64,000 nt of DNA from Exiguobacterium artemiae 255-15 (GTDB taxonomy: Bacteria > Bacillota > Bacilli > Exiguobacteriales > Exiguobacteriaceae). Position 1 is the stretch's first letter. The number at the start of each line of letters is the position of its first letter. The position numbers and the translations under genes are program-made. Shown piece by piece: positions 34,300-43,151 of the stretch. The stretch is from positions 2,816,001-2,880,000 of the forward strand of contig NC_010556.1 in the NCBI RefSeq assembly GCF_000019905.1, written 5' to 3'. The notes under the pieces are model-generated. The model saw only the letters and a program-made list of their open reading frames with translations, had not been told where the DNA came from and ran no database searches.

Positions 34300-34944
34300 A
34301 TGCTCCAAACCGTCCGTCAGTGGATTGAACAGATGATTACGTTTCTCCAGGATCTTCCGGGTGGTGCTGCGACCGGATTGATCGCACCCTTTTTGGAATC
34401 ACTTTTTCCGTTCCTCCCACTTGTTCTGATCATTTCCGCCAATGCCGCCACTTATGGATTTTGGATGGGTGTGCTCGTCTCTTGGGTCGGAAGCATGCTC
34501 GGCTCACTTGTTGTCTTTGCCTGTATCCGTTATTTATTCCGTCGCCCTGTCACGAGGTGGCTTGAACAACATAAAGCCGCTCAACAGTGGATTGAACGGG
34601 TTCGCCATATGAGTCCGATTTCGCTCGGTTTTTTCTTTTCCCTTCCGTTCATGCCGGCGTTTATCATTACAGCCATCTCCGCCATGATTCAACTGTCGCT
34701 TCGGACGTATTTGATTGCTGCCGGAGCAGGACGACTGATCGTCGTCATCATCTTCTCCTTAATCGGTAAAGAATGGTCGACATTTTTGGAACGGCCGATC
34801 CGGCTTGTTTTTCTGTTCCTGATTTTACTCGCCATCTGGGGAGTCAGTCGCGGCGTCGAAGAAATCATCAAGCGCCGTGCCTTGGCACGACGTTCGAAGT
34901 CATTACGTGAGCTTAAACAAGAAATCGAGCACAATAACAAATGA
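34300..34944 (+). CDS. VTT/SNARE-associated (TVP38/DedA-like) membrane protein
   Basis: 214 residues with five or six membrane segments. FLESLFPFLPLVLIISANAATYGFW and GSMLGSLVVFACIRYLFRR are typical of the VTT domain, as is the re-entrant SPISLGFFFSLPFMPAFI. Relatives scramble or transport lipids, including undecaprenyl phosphate. A basic and acidic helical tail is cytoplasmic. GTAAGGAGG precedes ATG. Substrate not determined. Confidence 0.85.
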   Translation: MLQTVRQWIEQMITFLQDLPGGAATGLIAPFLESLFPFLPLVLIISANAATYGFWMGVLVSWVGSMLGSLVVFACIRYLFRRPVTRWLEQHKAAQQWIERVRHMSPISLGFFFSLPFMPAFIITAISAMIQLSLRTYLIAAGAGRLIVVIIFSLIGKEWSTFLERPIRLVFLFLILLAIWGVSRGVEEIIKRRALARRSKSLRELKQEIEHNNK

Positions 34945-34953
34945 TTTACCTCT

Positions 34954-34985
34954 AAAGATACATCCTGATGAAGGGTGTGTCTTTT
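34954..34985 (+). terminator. Terminator of the VTT gene
   Basis: AAAGATACATCC/GGGTGTGTCTTT stem with G-U pairs and TTTT. Confidence 0.7.
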
Positions 34986-35102
34986 AATTATGCTGTTTCA
35001 TCACGCTTTTCTAAGGTTTGAATCCATTTTCCAGAGCAGGACTTTTGAATCATTTTTTGAAATCAATATGTTATTAAAATAACGTTCACATTTTGTTCAC
35101 TA

Positions 35103-35118
35103 TTGAAAACGCTTACAA
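35103..35118. promoter_or_regulatory. cre site (CcpA) upstream of the acetate-uptake genes
   Basis: TTGAAAACGCTTACAA fits the cre consensus WTGNAANCGNWNNCA without a mismatch. It is ~120 bp before the DUF485 start and just ahead of a TATAAT at 35142-35147, so CcpA binding would block transcription when glucose is present. Confidence 0.8.
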
Positions 35119-35202
35119 TTAATTGGTAAGACCAATACTAGTATAATATCTCTGTTTCCCCCTTCTAAATTAGGATAGATTTTCCAAAGTAAGTGTCTCT
35201 AT

Positions 35203-35220
35203 AATGAATTTAAATTCATT
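35203..35220. promoter_or_regulatory. 18-bp perfect palindrome before the DUF485 ribosome binding site
   Basis: AATGAATTTAAATTCATT is a perfect palindrome 5 nt before AAAGGAGGCG. In RNA it forms a hairpin abutting the Shine-Dalgarno; in DNA it could be an operator. Confidence 0.45.
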
Positions 35221-35237
35221 TTCAAAGGAGGCGTCCC

Positions 35238-35564
35238 ATGCATCAGGTATCCGAAACAGCTAAGACGGAAACAACACGCTCTGCTGAAGCGATTGTCGAA
35301 AGTCCATCATTTAAACAATTGATGCGAGAAAAAAAGGCATTCATCTTACCTGCTATTCTATTTTGTCTCATTTTTTATTTTACGTTGCCTATCATGACCA
35401 GCTATTTTACCTTCTTGAATCGGCCGTTGCTTGGTGATATTACAGGAGCTTGGCTATTCGCTTTCCTGCAGTTCATCATGACGTGGACGTTCTGTACCCT
35501 TTACAGCAAAAAAGCGCGTTCGTTTGATCGGTTGGTCGAACAAATCAAGGGGGAATCGAAATGA
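35238..35564 (+). CDS. DUF485 small membrane protein (YwcB-like)
   Basis: 108 residues with two membrane segments (about 34-56 and 70-92): KKAFILPAILFCLIFYFTLP and WLFAFLQFIMTWTFCTLY. DUF485 proteins are almost always encoded with the ActP/YwcA acetate symporter, as here (4-bp ATGA overlap). AAAGGAGG precedes ATG. It may stabilise or regulate the symporter. Confidence 0.92.
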   Translation: MHQVSETAKTETTRSAEAIVESPSFKQLMREKKAFILPAILFCLIFYFTLPIMTSYFTFLNRPLLGDITGAWLFAFLQFIMTWTFCTLYSKKARSFDRLVEQIKGESK

Positions 35565-37117
35565 ACTATACAGCTGTCGCCCTATTCGCCGCGATTGTCG
35601 GGTTGACACTCGTCATTACATACTTCGCCGCCCGTAAAACGAAGACGGCAAACGATTTTTATACCGCGGACGGTGGTTTGACCGGTGCCCAAAACGGAAT
35701 TGCCATTGCCGGCGACTATATGTCAGCTGCTTCTTTCCTTGGAATTGCCGGAATGATTGCCTTGGCCGGATTTGACGGATTCTTTTATTCGATCGGTTTC
35801 CTGGTCGCCTACCTCGTCGTTCTTTACCTTGTCGCCGAACCGTTGCGTAATTTAGGAAAATATACGATGGCAGATATGATTGCCGCCCGCTTTAATGCCT
35901 CGAAAGTTCGGGGTGTCGCAGCGATGAACTCCATCGTCATCTCCATTTTCTATATGATTGCCCAGTTGGTAGGAGCCGGTGCCCTGATTGAGTTATTACT
36001 CGGGATTCCTTATACGACAAGTGTCATCATCGTCGGTATTTTGATGACGGTGTACGTTGTGTTCGGCGGGATGACGGCCACTTCCTGGGTGCAAATCATT
36101 AAAGCCATTCTGTTGATGGCCGGAACAGCTGTTATTTCCTTTATGGTATTTGCTAAATTCGACTTCTCAGTCATGAAGATGTTTTCGGAAGTGAAACAAG
36201 CAACGCCGCTCGGTGATTCATTCCTGAACCCCGGTAATAAGTTTAAGTTGCCGCTCGATACGATTTCCTTAAACTTGGCACTTGTTCTCGGAACAGCCGG
36301 CTTGCCGCATATCTTAATCCGCTTCTTTACGGTTAAAGATGCACCGACTGCCCGGAAATCAGTAGTGTATGCGACCTGGATCATCGGTGCGTTTTATATC
36401 TTAACGATTTTCCTCGGCTTTGGAGCCGCGGCTTTCGTCGGAGCAGATGACATCATTGCTGCGAATGCTGCCGGTAACATGGCGGCCCCTCTCCTTGCGC
36501 AGGCGCTTGGTGGAGACTTACTGTTCGCCTTTGTTGCAGCTGTTGCTTTTGCGACAATCCTTGCCGTCGTCGCCGGACTCGTTTTATCGGCTGCTTCCGC
36601 CTTTGCCCATGATTTCTACAGTCACATCCTGCGCAAAGGACAAGCGACGGAAAAAGAACAAATGACGGCTGCCCGTCTCGCTTCCATTGCCGTCGCACTC
36701 GTTTCGATGGTACTGGCGTTATTCGCGCAATCGATGAATGTCGCTTTCCTCGTTTCACTGGCCTTTGCAGTTGCAGCCAGTGCTAACCTGCCCGTCATTT
36801 TGCTGACGATTTTCTGGCGCCGTTTCAATACTGGCGGAGCTGTCACAGGTATGGTCGTCGGTCTTTTCTCTTCACTGCTTCTCGTCGCGCTCAGTCCTAA
36901 CATCTGGGCAGTCGACGGTTCAGCCTTATTCGTCGGGGAAGCGTTATTCCCACTGTCGAATCCAGGAATTGTTTCGATTCCACTTGGTTTTCTAGGTGCG
37001 ATCATCGGAACACTTGTTACGAAATCGGACGAAGTGGCCGGTAACTTCGAACGTATTCTTGTCAAAGCCAATACCGGTATTGATACAGCAACTGAAGTTG
37101 CGGCATCAAAAGAATAA
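35561..37117 (+). CDS. Cation/acetate symporter (ActP/YwcA, SSS family)
   Basis: 518 residues, 13 membrane segments. SSS-family motifs: YTADGGLTGAQNGIAIAGDYMSAASFLGIAGMIAL, GGMTATSWVQIIKA, and GTAGLPHILIRFFTVKDA. It imports acetate with Na+ or H+. Coupled to DUF485 by a 4-bp overlap, and the pair sits under a cre box, in keeping with use of acetate after glucose is gone. Confidence 0.93.
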   Translation: MNYTAVALFAAIVGLTLVITYFAARKTKTANDFYTADGGLTGAQNGIAIAGDYMSAASFLGIAGMIALAGFDGFFYSIGFLVAYLVVLYLVAEPLRNLGKYTMADMIAARFNASKVRGVAAMNSIVISIFYMIAQLVGAGALIELLLGIPYTTSVIIVGILMTVYVVFGGMTATSWVQIIKAILLMAGTAVISFMVFAKFDFSVMKMFSEVKQATPLGDSFLNPGNKFKLPLDTISLNLALVLGTAGLPHILIRFFTVKDAPTARKSVVYATWIIGAFYILTIFLGFGAAAFVGADDIIAANAAGNMAAPLLAQALGGDLLFAFVAAVAFATILAVVAGLVLSAASAFAHDFYSHILRKGQATEKEQMTAARLASIAVALVSMVLALFAQSMNVAFLVSLAFAVAASANLPVILLTIFWRRFNTGGAVTGMVVGLFSSLLLVALSPNIWAVDGSALFVGEALFPLSNPGIVSIPLGFLGAIIGTLVTKSDEVAGNFERILVKANTGIDTATEVAASKE

Positions 37118-37124
37118 TCCCCTT

Positions 37125-37165
37125 AACGGCTCCTTCAACCCCCTTGAAGGAGCCGTTCCCTTTTA
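37125..37165 (+). terminator. Terminator of the acetate-uptake operon
   Basis: AACGGCTCCTTCAA/TTGAAGGAGCCGTT perfect stem followed by CCCTTTT. Confidence 0.85.
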
Positions 37166-37224
37166 CATTTTGCGAAGGGATTGCCATACTAACCGTATGA
37201 AAGAACGTGAAAGGAATGTCTCAA

Positions 37225-38079
37225 ATGGAATTTTATTATTTTTTACCGCTCGGCTTTTTCATTGGTATCATCTCCGGTTTCTTCGGAATCGGCGGCGGCA
37301 TCATCTTAACACCGCTTTTGCTGATTCTCGGTTTTGCCCCGAGCGTCGCCATCGCGACCAGCTTAATGTTGACGCTCGGCTCGACCGTATCTGGTACGCT
37401 CTCACACTTGCGCCTTAAAAACGTGGTCTGGCGTGACAGTCTGGTCGTCGGTCTCGTCGGGATCATCGGTTCTACCATCGCAACGCCGATCGTTCTCCGC
37501 TTGGAAGAAGTGAACGGTGCCCATCTCGTCATCTCGATCGTCTATATTGGTTTGCTGCTGTATTTCGCCAATAAATTTTTACGTCCCAAAACAACGACCG
37601 GATCACAGACCGGTTGGAAAAACCGTTACCTGGCGCTTGGATTCATCGGACTGTTTGCCGGATTCATCTCGTCGTTGCTCGGTGTCAGCGGTGGTTTTAT
37701 CATCACGCCGCTCCTGGTCGGTATTGCCGGATATGAGTTGAAGCGCGCAGTCGGAACAAGTATTGCTTCTGCCTTATTGATCGTCTTGTCCGGGCTCGTC
37801 AACTATACGGTCGCAAGTACCGATGTCGATCTGCTCGTCGGAGTGATGTTGATCATCGGAGCGTTACTCGGTGCACCGATCGGGGCCAAACAATTGGCGC
37901 ATTTCGACAGCCCGTTCGTCAAAAAATATCTCGGTATTTTTTATCTGACCGTTGCAACAAGCGTTCTTCTTGAGGTCCTTCATTTCAATACGGCTTCACT
38001 GATTGTCTTGATTGCCCTCAGTCTTGTCTTCTTGCTGACACTTGTCGTCTACAGTCGTAAACGCTCTGTCCGCCGCTGA
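37225..38079 (+). CDS. TauE/SafE-family sulfite/anion exporter-like protein
   Basis: 284 residues, eight membrane segments in two repeats, each with GIGGGIILTPLL (near 21) or GVSGGFIITPLLV (near 156). Family members move sulfite, sulfoacetate or similar anions. Starts at 37207 (GTG) and 37216 are too close to GAAAGGA; ATG 37225 is 9 nt away. Single-gene unit. Confidence 0.9.
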   Translation: MEFYYFLPLGFFIGIISGFFGIGGGIILTPLLLILGFAPSVAIATSLMLTLGSTVSGTLSHLRLKNVVWRDSLVVGLVGIIGSTIATPIVLRLEEVNGAHLVISIVYIGLLLYFANKFLRPKTTTGSQTGWKNRYLALGFIGLFAGFISSLLGVSGGFIITPLLVGIAGYELKRAVGTSIASALLIVLSGLVNYTVASTDVDLLVGVMLIIGALLGAPIGAKQLAHFDSPFVKKYLGIFYLTVATSVLLEVLHFNTASLIVLIALSLVFLLTLVVYSRKRSVRR

Positions 38080-38096
38080 TTCTTTGTATAATCTCG

Positions 38097-38145
38097 CCTC
38101 CCGACAGTTCCCCGGTAAATCCGGTTAACTGTCGGGAGGTTTTTT
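38097..38145 (+). terminator. Terminator of the TauE gene
   Basis: CCTCCCGACAGTT/AACTGTCGGGAGG perfect stem and TTTTTT. Confidence 0.95.
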
Positions 38146-38209
38146 GTGTCTGATTTTGACGTGGAGTCGTTTTATATTTTGTTAAAATTTACAACTTACA
38201 GGAATTTCT

Positions 38210-38238
38210 TTGTGCTTGTACACAACCAAAGATATACT
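38210..38238 (+). promoter_or_regulatory. adeR promoter overlapped by TTGTG-N6-CACAA palindrome
   Basis: -35 TTGTGC (38210-38215) and -10 TATACT (38233-38238), 17-bp spacer. The palindrome TTGTG-CTTGTA-CACAA (38210-38225) covers the -35, and the same form occurs before ald at 39496-39511, so it is probably the AdeR operator. Confidence 0.6.
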
Positions 38239-38283
38239 TACTTCAATAGGATTTTTTAAATAGAGAAAGAAGGTCTGATTTTT

Positions 38284-39501
38284 ATGTTGGAAGCGACGTA
38301 TCATTCCCTTGAGGATTTAGCCGAAGCGATTGGTGTCGCACTGAGTGCTCCCATTACGATCGAGGACCGGAATCACCGGTTACTTGCCTACAGCACACAC
38401 ACAGCTGATACGGATCCGGCCCGGATTGCAACAATTATTGGGCGGCGCGTCCCCGAATCGGTCATCGATCAACTGTGGAAAGACGAAGTCATCCAGAATC
38501 TTGCTGCGCAAGACGAACCTTTAATCATTTCAGCCCGGACGGGTGTCGGATTGAATGACCGCGTCGCGATTGCAATCAAACAGGACACAGAAATTTTAGG
38601 GTATATTTGGTCGATTGCCCGCAGCACTCCCTTTTCGGAAACGGAGTTATCCGATTTTAAAAAAGGAGCGTTGCTTGCCCAGCGCCAGTTGCTCGCGATC
38701 GACATGCAAAAGAAACGCCAGGAAGAAAAAACGGAACAATTCTTTTTTGAACTACTGCATGAAGACATGCCCGAATCGGAAATTTTAAAGACCTTCTCTA
38801 AGTTACATGTTGCGCCACCCGGAATCAGCCGTCTGATGGTGATCCGGTTTTCAGAAGCCATCACGCCGCGACTCGCGGATCGTTTACGCTATTTGCTGAC
38901 TATCCAGCAAACCGTCCGACCGCTTTTGTACGCATATGATGAAACTGATTTTATTTTGTGGATCAGCACAAACGATCAAGATGCCCATCATGAACGACTC
39001 CAGTTCGATGCGTTCATCCAGTCATTCCGACAGATGCTCGCGGAACGGTTTAATTATACGAACTTCATCTCTGCCAGCAGCGAAGTGTTTACCGGCGTCC
39101 AATCGATTCCGGAACGGTACGAGGAAACCGGCATCGTTCTGCGGTTAAAAGATGCTTTTCCGTTTGAACTCAGTACGGTTACACGATATGAACGTCTTGG
39201 TCTGTTTCAACTCTTGCCGATTTTTTCTGAACGGTTGCGCAGAAGAACTGTCCGCTTGGAAGAAATCGAACGCTTGCGTTCCTATGACGAGAAGCATGCC
39301 GCTTCCCTTTGCGAGACGTTGGAATGGTTCCTTCATTATGACGGAAACGTCAAACAGGTCGCTTCTCATCTCCATGTTCACCCGAATACGATTTTGTACC
39401 GGATGCGAAGAATCGAAGAAGAAGCCGGTATTCGGATGGAGTCGCTTCCGGAACGGGCCCTTCTCTACCTATACCTAAAAGCAGACCGTTATCCTTTGTG
39501 A
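38284..39501 (+). CDS. adeR: PucR-family regulator, AdeR-type activator of alanine dehydrogenase
   Basis: 405 residues: an N-terminal GAF-like sensor region, a GGDEF-like middle segment, and a C-terminal PucR HTH (YDGNVKQVASHLHVHPNTILYRMRRIEE). B. subtilis AdeR of this family activates ald, and ald lies directly downstream here. GAAAGAAGG precedes ATG. The gene ends inside a perfect 26-bp palindrome. The name rests on family plus synteny. Confidence 0.82.
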   Translation: MLEATYHSLEDLAEAIGVALSAPITIEDRNHRLLAYSTHTADTDPARIATIIGRRVPESVIDQLWKDEVIQNLAAQDEPLIISARTGVGLNDRVAIAIKQDTEILGYIWSIARSTPFSETELSDFKKGALLAQRQLLAIDMQKKRQEEKTEQFFFELLHEDMPESEILKTFSKLHVAPPGISRLMVIRFSEAITPRLADRLRYLLTIQQTVRPLLYAYDETDFILWISTNDQDAHHERLQFDAFIQSFRQMLAERFNYTNFISASSEVFTGVQSIPERYEETGIVLRLKDAFPFELSTVTRYERLGLFQLLPIFSERLRRRTVRLEEIERLRSYDEKHAASLCETLEWFLHYDGNVKQVASHLHVHPNTILYRMRRIEEEAGIRMESLPERALLYLYLKADRYPL

Positions 39502-39516
39502 TTTTTCACAAAGGAT
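39491..39516. promoter_or_regulatory. Perfect 26-bp palindrome upstream of ald, candidate AdeR operator
   Basis: ATCCTTTGTGA-TTTT-TCACAAAGGAT overlaps the adeR stop. Its core TTGTG-N6-CACAA (39496-39511) has the same form as the site in the adeR promoter. It lies ~55 bp before the ald -10 (TATACT 39566-39571), which lacks a good -35, as expected for an activated promoter. No U-tract follows, so a terminator is unlikely. Confidence 0.6.
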
Positions 39517-39621
39517 TGCTTGTATTTTTGAAATCGCCGATAAAGTAGAACGCTTTCATTTCTCGTATACTGAAGAAGAAGTGACACACTGTTTGTTTAT
39601 TCGCGAAAGGGGATCGCATTT

Positions 39622-40746
39622 ATGATCATCGGAGTATTAAAGGAAATCAAAAACAATGAAAACCGTGTCGCGTTAACGCCTGCTGGGGTAGCAGCATTAA
39701 TGGGTCAAGGACATACGGTCATCGTCGAAACAACTGCTGGTATGGGGAGCGGCTTTACAAACGAAGAGTACACGCAAGCAGGGGCACAAATCATCGAGAC
39801 AGCGGCTGAAGTTTGGGCGACTGCAGAACTCGCACTGAAAGTGAAAGAACCGGTTGCTTCAGAATATCAATACTTCCGTCCGGAACTGACACTGTTCACA
39901 TATCTTCACCTGGCTGCAGAACCTGAATTGACACGCGCACTCGTCGATTCAAAAATTACAGCTATCGCATACGAAACGGTCGAAAAAAACCGGACATTAC
40001 CACTCTTGACACCAATGAGCGAAGTCGCTGGTCGGATGGCATCACAAATCGGAGCGCAGTTCCTCGAAAAACCACACGGCGGCATGGGAATCCTGCTCGC
40101 AGGTGTTCCGGGTGTGCGTCGCGGTAAAGTAACGGTTATCGGCGGTGGTGTCGTTGGAACAAACGCAGCGAAACTTGCGGTTGGTCTCGGTGCAGACGTA
40201 ACAATCATCGATGTCAGTCCGGAACGCCTTCGTCAACTCGATGATATTTTCGGTAATTCCATCAACACATTGATTTCAAACCCGTATACGATCGCAGAAG
40301 CTGTCGCTGAAAGTGATCTCGTTGTCGGTGCCGTCTTGATTCCTGGAGCAAAAGCTCCGAAACTTGTCACGGCTGAAATGGTCGAGCGGATGAAACCGGG
40401 TTCTGTCATCGTTGACGTAGCGATCGACCAAGGTGGAATCTTCGAAACAGTCGATCGTATTTCGACACACGATGATCCGACATATGAGAAGTTCGGTGTC
40501 GTTCACTATGCGGTCGCCAACATGCCAGGTGCGGTTCCACGCACATCGACACTCGCTTTGACGAACGCGACACTTCCTTATGTATTAGAGCTTGCGAACA
40601 AAGGCACGCATCGCGCGCTGGCTGAAAACGCCGCTCTTGAAAAAGGTCTGAACGTTGTCCAAGGATTCGTCACGTACGAAGCAGTTGCACGCGATCTTGG
40701 ATACACGTACAAATCGGTGGAAGATGTGCTTCATCTACACGCTTAA
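39622..40746 (+). CDS. ald: Alanine dehydrogenase
   Basis: 374 residues. N-terminal [20 protein letters not shown], catalytic Lys in LKVKEP (~74) and His in YLHLA (~95), and NAD-binding [18 protein letters not shown]. It deaminates L-alanine to pyruvate and ammonium with NAD+. GAAAGGGG is ~8 nt before ATG. Activated by the adjacent PucR-family regulator, by analogy with B. subtilis. Confidence 0.97.
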   Translation: MIIGVLKEIKNNENRVALTPAGVAALMGQGHTVIVETTAGMGSGFTNEEYTQAGAQIIETAAEVWATAELALKVKEPVASEYQYFRPELTLFTYLHLAAEPELTRALVDSKITAIAYETVEKNRTLPLLTPMSEVAGRMASQIGAQFLEKPHGGMGILLAGVPGVRRGKVTVIGGGVVGTNAAKLAVGLGADVTIIDVSPERLRQLDDIFGNSINTLISNPYTIAEAVAESDLVVGAVLIPGAKAPKLVTAEMVERMKPGSVIVDVAIDQGGIFETVDRISTHDDPTYEKFGVVHYAVANMPGAVPRTSTLALTNATLPYVLELANKGTHRALAENAALEKGLNVVQGFVTYEAVARDLGYTYKSVEDVLHLHA

Positions 40747-40763
40747 GCCTATCTGATAAAGAT

Positions 40764-40801
40764 AAGAAACAGCCCGTTGCTGAAGCAATGGGCTGTTTCT
40801 T
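40764..40801 (+). terminator. Terminator of ald
   Basis: AAGAAACAGCCC...GGGCTGTTTCTT stem with loop TGAA. Confidence 0.9.
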
Positions 40802-40854
40802 GTCTTCTCTTTCCATTATCATGAAGATATCACATGACATAAGGTGGTCTTCAC

Positions 40855-41718
40855 ATGATCCATACGTTACAAGCACAATCAAATGAGATTACAATCCCTT
40901 TCGCAGAGCTTGATCTGTTGTCGCATTTGACGTCTGAATTTGAACCCAAGCTGTTTCAGCAAAAAATTGAACGCCTGCACCAGTTGGACCCTGGGCATCC
41001 GCTTCCCGGGATTGCCAAAGCCTATGCTTTCTTTCACGAACAAAACTTTTCAGCCGCACGTCGACAACTTGAACAGGCACGTTCCGAAACCGGTGATCAT
41101 GTCCGGGCGCACCTGCTGCTCGGTTTGATGAGTGAAGTCGAAAATTTTCAACATGAGGCCGAACGGCATTTCCTGGATGCGTTGTCGCTTTTTCCGGAGG
41201 AGCCGAGTGTGCATCGTCATTTAGCCGTTCATTATCACGAACGGGAATTTTTCGGCGAGGCCGCGTCTCATGCACTCCAATACCTGAAAAAAATCGGTCC
41301 CGGTGGAGAAGGGACCTTGATGACCATCGATATGATGCAGTCGATGCCGGGGCATGATGAACATGTGCTGGAGTCTCTTTACTCATTGCTGTTCGAAATT
41401 CCGGAACATCACCACGATATGGTGTTCCATTCGATTGCCGCCAACAATGCGGAAATGCGTTATGAGTTATTCCATCAGGCACTGGACGGCGAACCGGATG
41501 AAGCAACCGTCTTTCGGCTCGATTCCATGCTTTCCCTGATGGTCGAACACAGCATGTGGGCAGCCGTCTACGATCAGACGAAAGACCGGATGTGTCGGAC
41601 CGTTTTTGATACGCTTTGCCGTGACTTGACGTATCGCCATGCCGGAATCCGGTCCATTCCGCTCTACCTGACGATCCGGTCCCGGTATTTCATGCGTTGT
41701 CTGTTGCACCGTTCGTAA
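40855..41718 (+). CDS. TPR-repeat protein
   Basis: 287 residues, soluble. Several ~34-residue helical hairpins fit tetratricopeptide repeats, for example GIAKAYAFFHEQNFSAARRQLEQA, AHLLLGLMSEVENFQHEAERHFLDAL and VHRHLAVHYHEREFFGEAASHALQYL. Such proteins act as scaffolds. The last 100 residues are less regular. ATAAGGTGG precedes ATG. No partner can be named. Confidence 0.75.
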   Translation: MIHTLQAQSNEITIPFAELDLLSHLTSEFEPKLFQQKIERLHQLDPGHPLPGIAKAYAFFHEQNFSAARRQLEQARSETGDHVRAHLLLGLMSEVENFQHEAERHFLDALSLFPEEPSVHRHLAVHYHEREFFGEAASHALQYLKKIGPGGEGTLMTIDMMQSMPGHDEHVLESLYSLLFEIPEHHHDMVFHSIAANNAEMRYELFHQALDGEPDEATVFRLDSMLSLMVEHSMWAAVYDQTKDRMCRTVFDTLCRDLTYRHAGIRSIPLYLTIRSRYFMRCLLHRS

Positions 41719-41719
41719 T

Positions 41720-42367
41720 TCACAGGGCGAATGCGACAAGAGCTCCGATCGTCAGCGGAATCAACAGGTTATCGGTATCCCGGTAAGAGACCGCTTCAAT
41801 CAAGGCCGCAATGTTGGCCAGTAAAAAACCGTAACTGACGGCAAGCCAAGCCGGTTCTTCATACAATAGGAAGGTCACTGTCAACACGAGAAACGAGGCG
41901 AGAAACATCGTGATGCTACCTTCGAACGAACGACGGATTTTTCCGCGGGTGTAGAATGTTTTCCCAAAGCGTTTTCCGACGAGGGCGGCTAATCCGTCTC
42001 CCCAGGCAAGGACCATACTTCCTGCGACAAGCGCCATCGGTTCCTGTTCGAAAAAGAACAGAACCAGCAGGGCCAAGGCCATCGGGTAATACACTGTTCC
42101 ATACGAAACCCGTTCCACCTGATTCATCCGCCCGGTCCCTCGTTTCAATGTAATCCAATTGATCAGTGTGAAAAAAAGCAGCGGTGTGATGGCGACATAC
42201 CAATGCTCCATCCAAGCGAGGGCTAAAAACACCCAGTGCCCGACCGCGATATGAATCCACTTCCGTATCGTCTCGGGTTGCATCTGCAATTTTTTTCCCG
42301 TCCATTCGAGAAGGGCTAAGACGATTCCAACGATGACGATTGTTCCGACTGCAGCAATCCACTCCAT
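41720..42367 (-). CDS. Polyprenol/phytol/diacylglycerol kinase-like membrane protein
   Basis: 215 residues, seven membrane segments. RKWIHIAVGHW, AWGDGLAALVGKRFGK, KIRRSFEGSITMF and YRDTDNLLIPL are the motifs of the CTP-dependent dolichol kinase/phytol kinase (VTE5) family, related to phosphatidate cytidylyltransferase. It may phosphorylate a prenol such as undecaprenol. AAGGGGGA precedes ATG. Converges on the TPR gene with 1 bp between stops, and no terminator hairpin is seen there. Confidence 0.8.
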   Translation of the reverse strand: MEWIAAVGTIVIVGIVLALLEWTGKKLQMQPETIRKWIHIAVGHWVFLALAWMEHWYVAITPLLFFTLINWITLKRGTGRMNQVERVSYGTVYYPMALALLVLFFFEQEPMALVAGSMVLAWGDGLAALVGKRFGKTFYTRGKIRRSFEGSITMFLASFLVLTVTFLLYEEPAWLAVSYGFLLANIAALIEAVSYRDTDNLLIPLTIGALVAFAL

Positions 42368-42482
42368 ACGAATCCCCCTTTTTTGATAGTTTCATTGTAC
42401 TTCGTTCAATTGGCGTTTGCTCTTTCGAACCTTCATTTGTTAACATAAGGTCAAATGACGTTCTAGAGAGGAAGTATTCTGC

Positions 42483-43103
42483 ATGTATGATGCTCAAGCA
42501 GTACAAACGTTATCCAGTTGCCTGCTTCGTTTGAAAGAAGGCAAAGGAATCGGGACACTTGTGTCAGAAGATGAAGCCGATCTGCCGAAAGTAATGACCC
42601 GTCTCAAACAGTTCGATCCTTCCAAAAACGGTTTATCCATTAATGAAATCGTTCACCTTGCCAATGCATTGATCGGGGAACATATGTCGGCAACGACGAT
42701 TCAAAATTGGACGAAGCGCGAAGTCCGTGACATCATCGGCGTTCCGCACCGGGGTAAGAAGTATTCCATTAACCAGGCTGCCATCATTTACTTACTGGAT
42801 GATTTAAAGCATTTGTTTTCACTGGAGGAAACACGTGAATTATTGACGATTGTCTTCAAAAATCCAAACATTGATGAAGATGATTTAATCAGTCCGCTTG
42901 ACTTCTATCTTGTGTATACACAACATGCGGAAACAAGCGGTCCGATCGAGTTGACGGAAAAACGCTTGAGACGGTCCTTAGAGCGCATCAACGCCTACCG
43001 CCCTGAAACTGTCCACGTTCTCCAACTGTGCCTCTATGCGCGCCGTATATCGCATCTGACGCACGAAGCGAAGCAACGTCTTCAACATGTCTTACAAACT
43101 TAA
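42483..43103 (+). CDS. DUF1836-type putative HTH protein
   Basis: 206 residues. The middle (LSINEIVHLANALIGEHMSATTIQNWTKREVRDIIGVPHRGKKYSINQAAIIYLLDDL) resembles a MerR-like helix-turn-helix and matches what I remember of DUF1836. The C-terminal part is helical. Probably a DNA-binding regulator. GAGAGGAAG precedes ATG. Divergent from the polyprenol kinase-like gene across 115 bp; it could control it, but no operator is obvious. Confidence 0.65.
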   Translation: MYDAQAVQTLSSCLLRLKEGKGIGTLVSEDEADLPKVMTRLKQFDPSKNGLSINEIVHLANALIGEHMSATTIQNWTKREVRDIIGVPHRGKKYSINQAAIIYLLDDLKHLFSLEETRELLTIVFKNPNIDEDDLISPLDFYLVYTQHAETSGPIELTEKRLRRSLERINAYRPETVHVLQLCLYARRISHLTHEAKQRLQHVLQT

Positions 43104-43104
43104 T

Positions 43105-43148
43105 AAAAAAAGATGTCCGGTCATCATCGATGGCCAGACATCTTTTTT
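43105..43148. terminator. Shared bidirectional terminator
   Basis: AAAAAAGATGTC...GACATCTTTTTT stem with inner GG/CC pairing. Confidence 0.9.
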
Positions 43149-43151
43149 ATT

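Noticed and set aside
39551-39563. cre-like GAACGCTTTCA before ald
   Set aside because: The left half lacks TGNAA; three mismatches to consensus.
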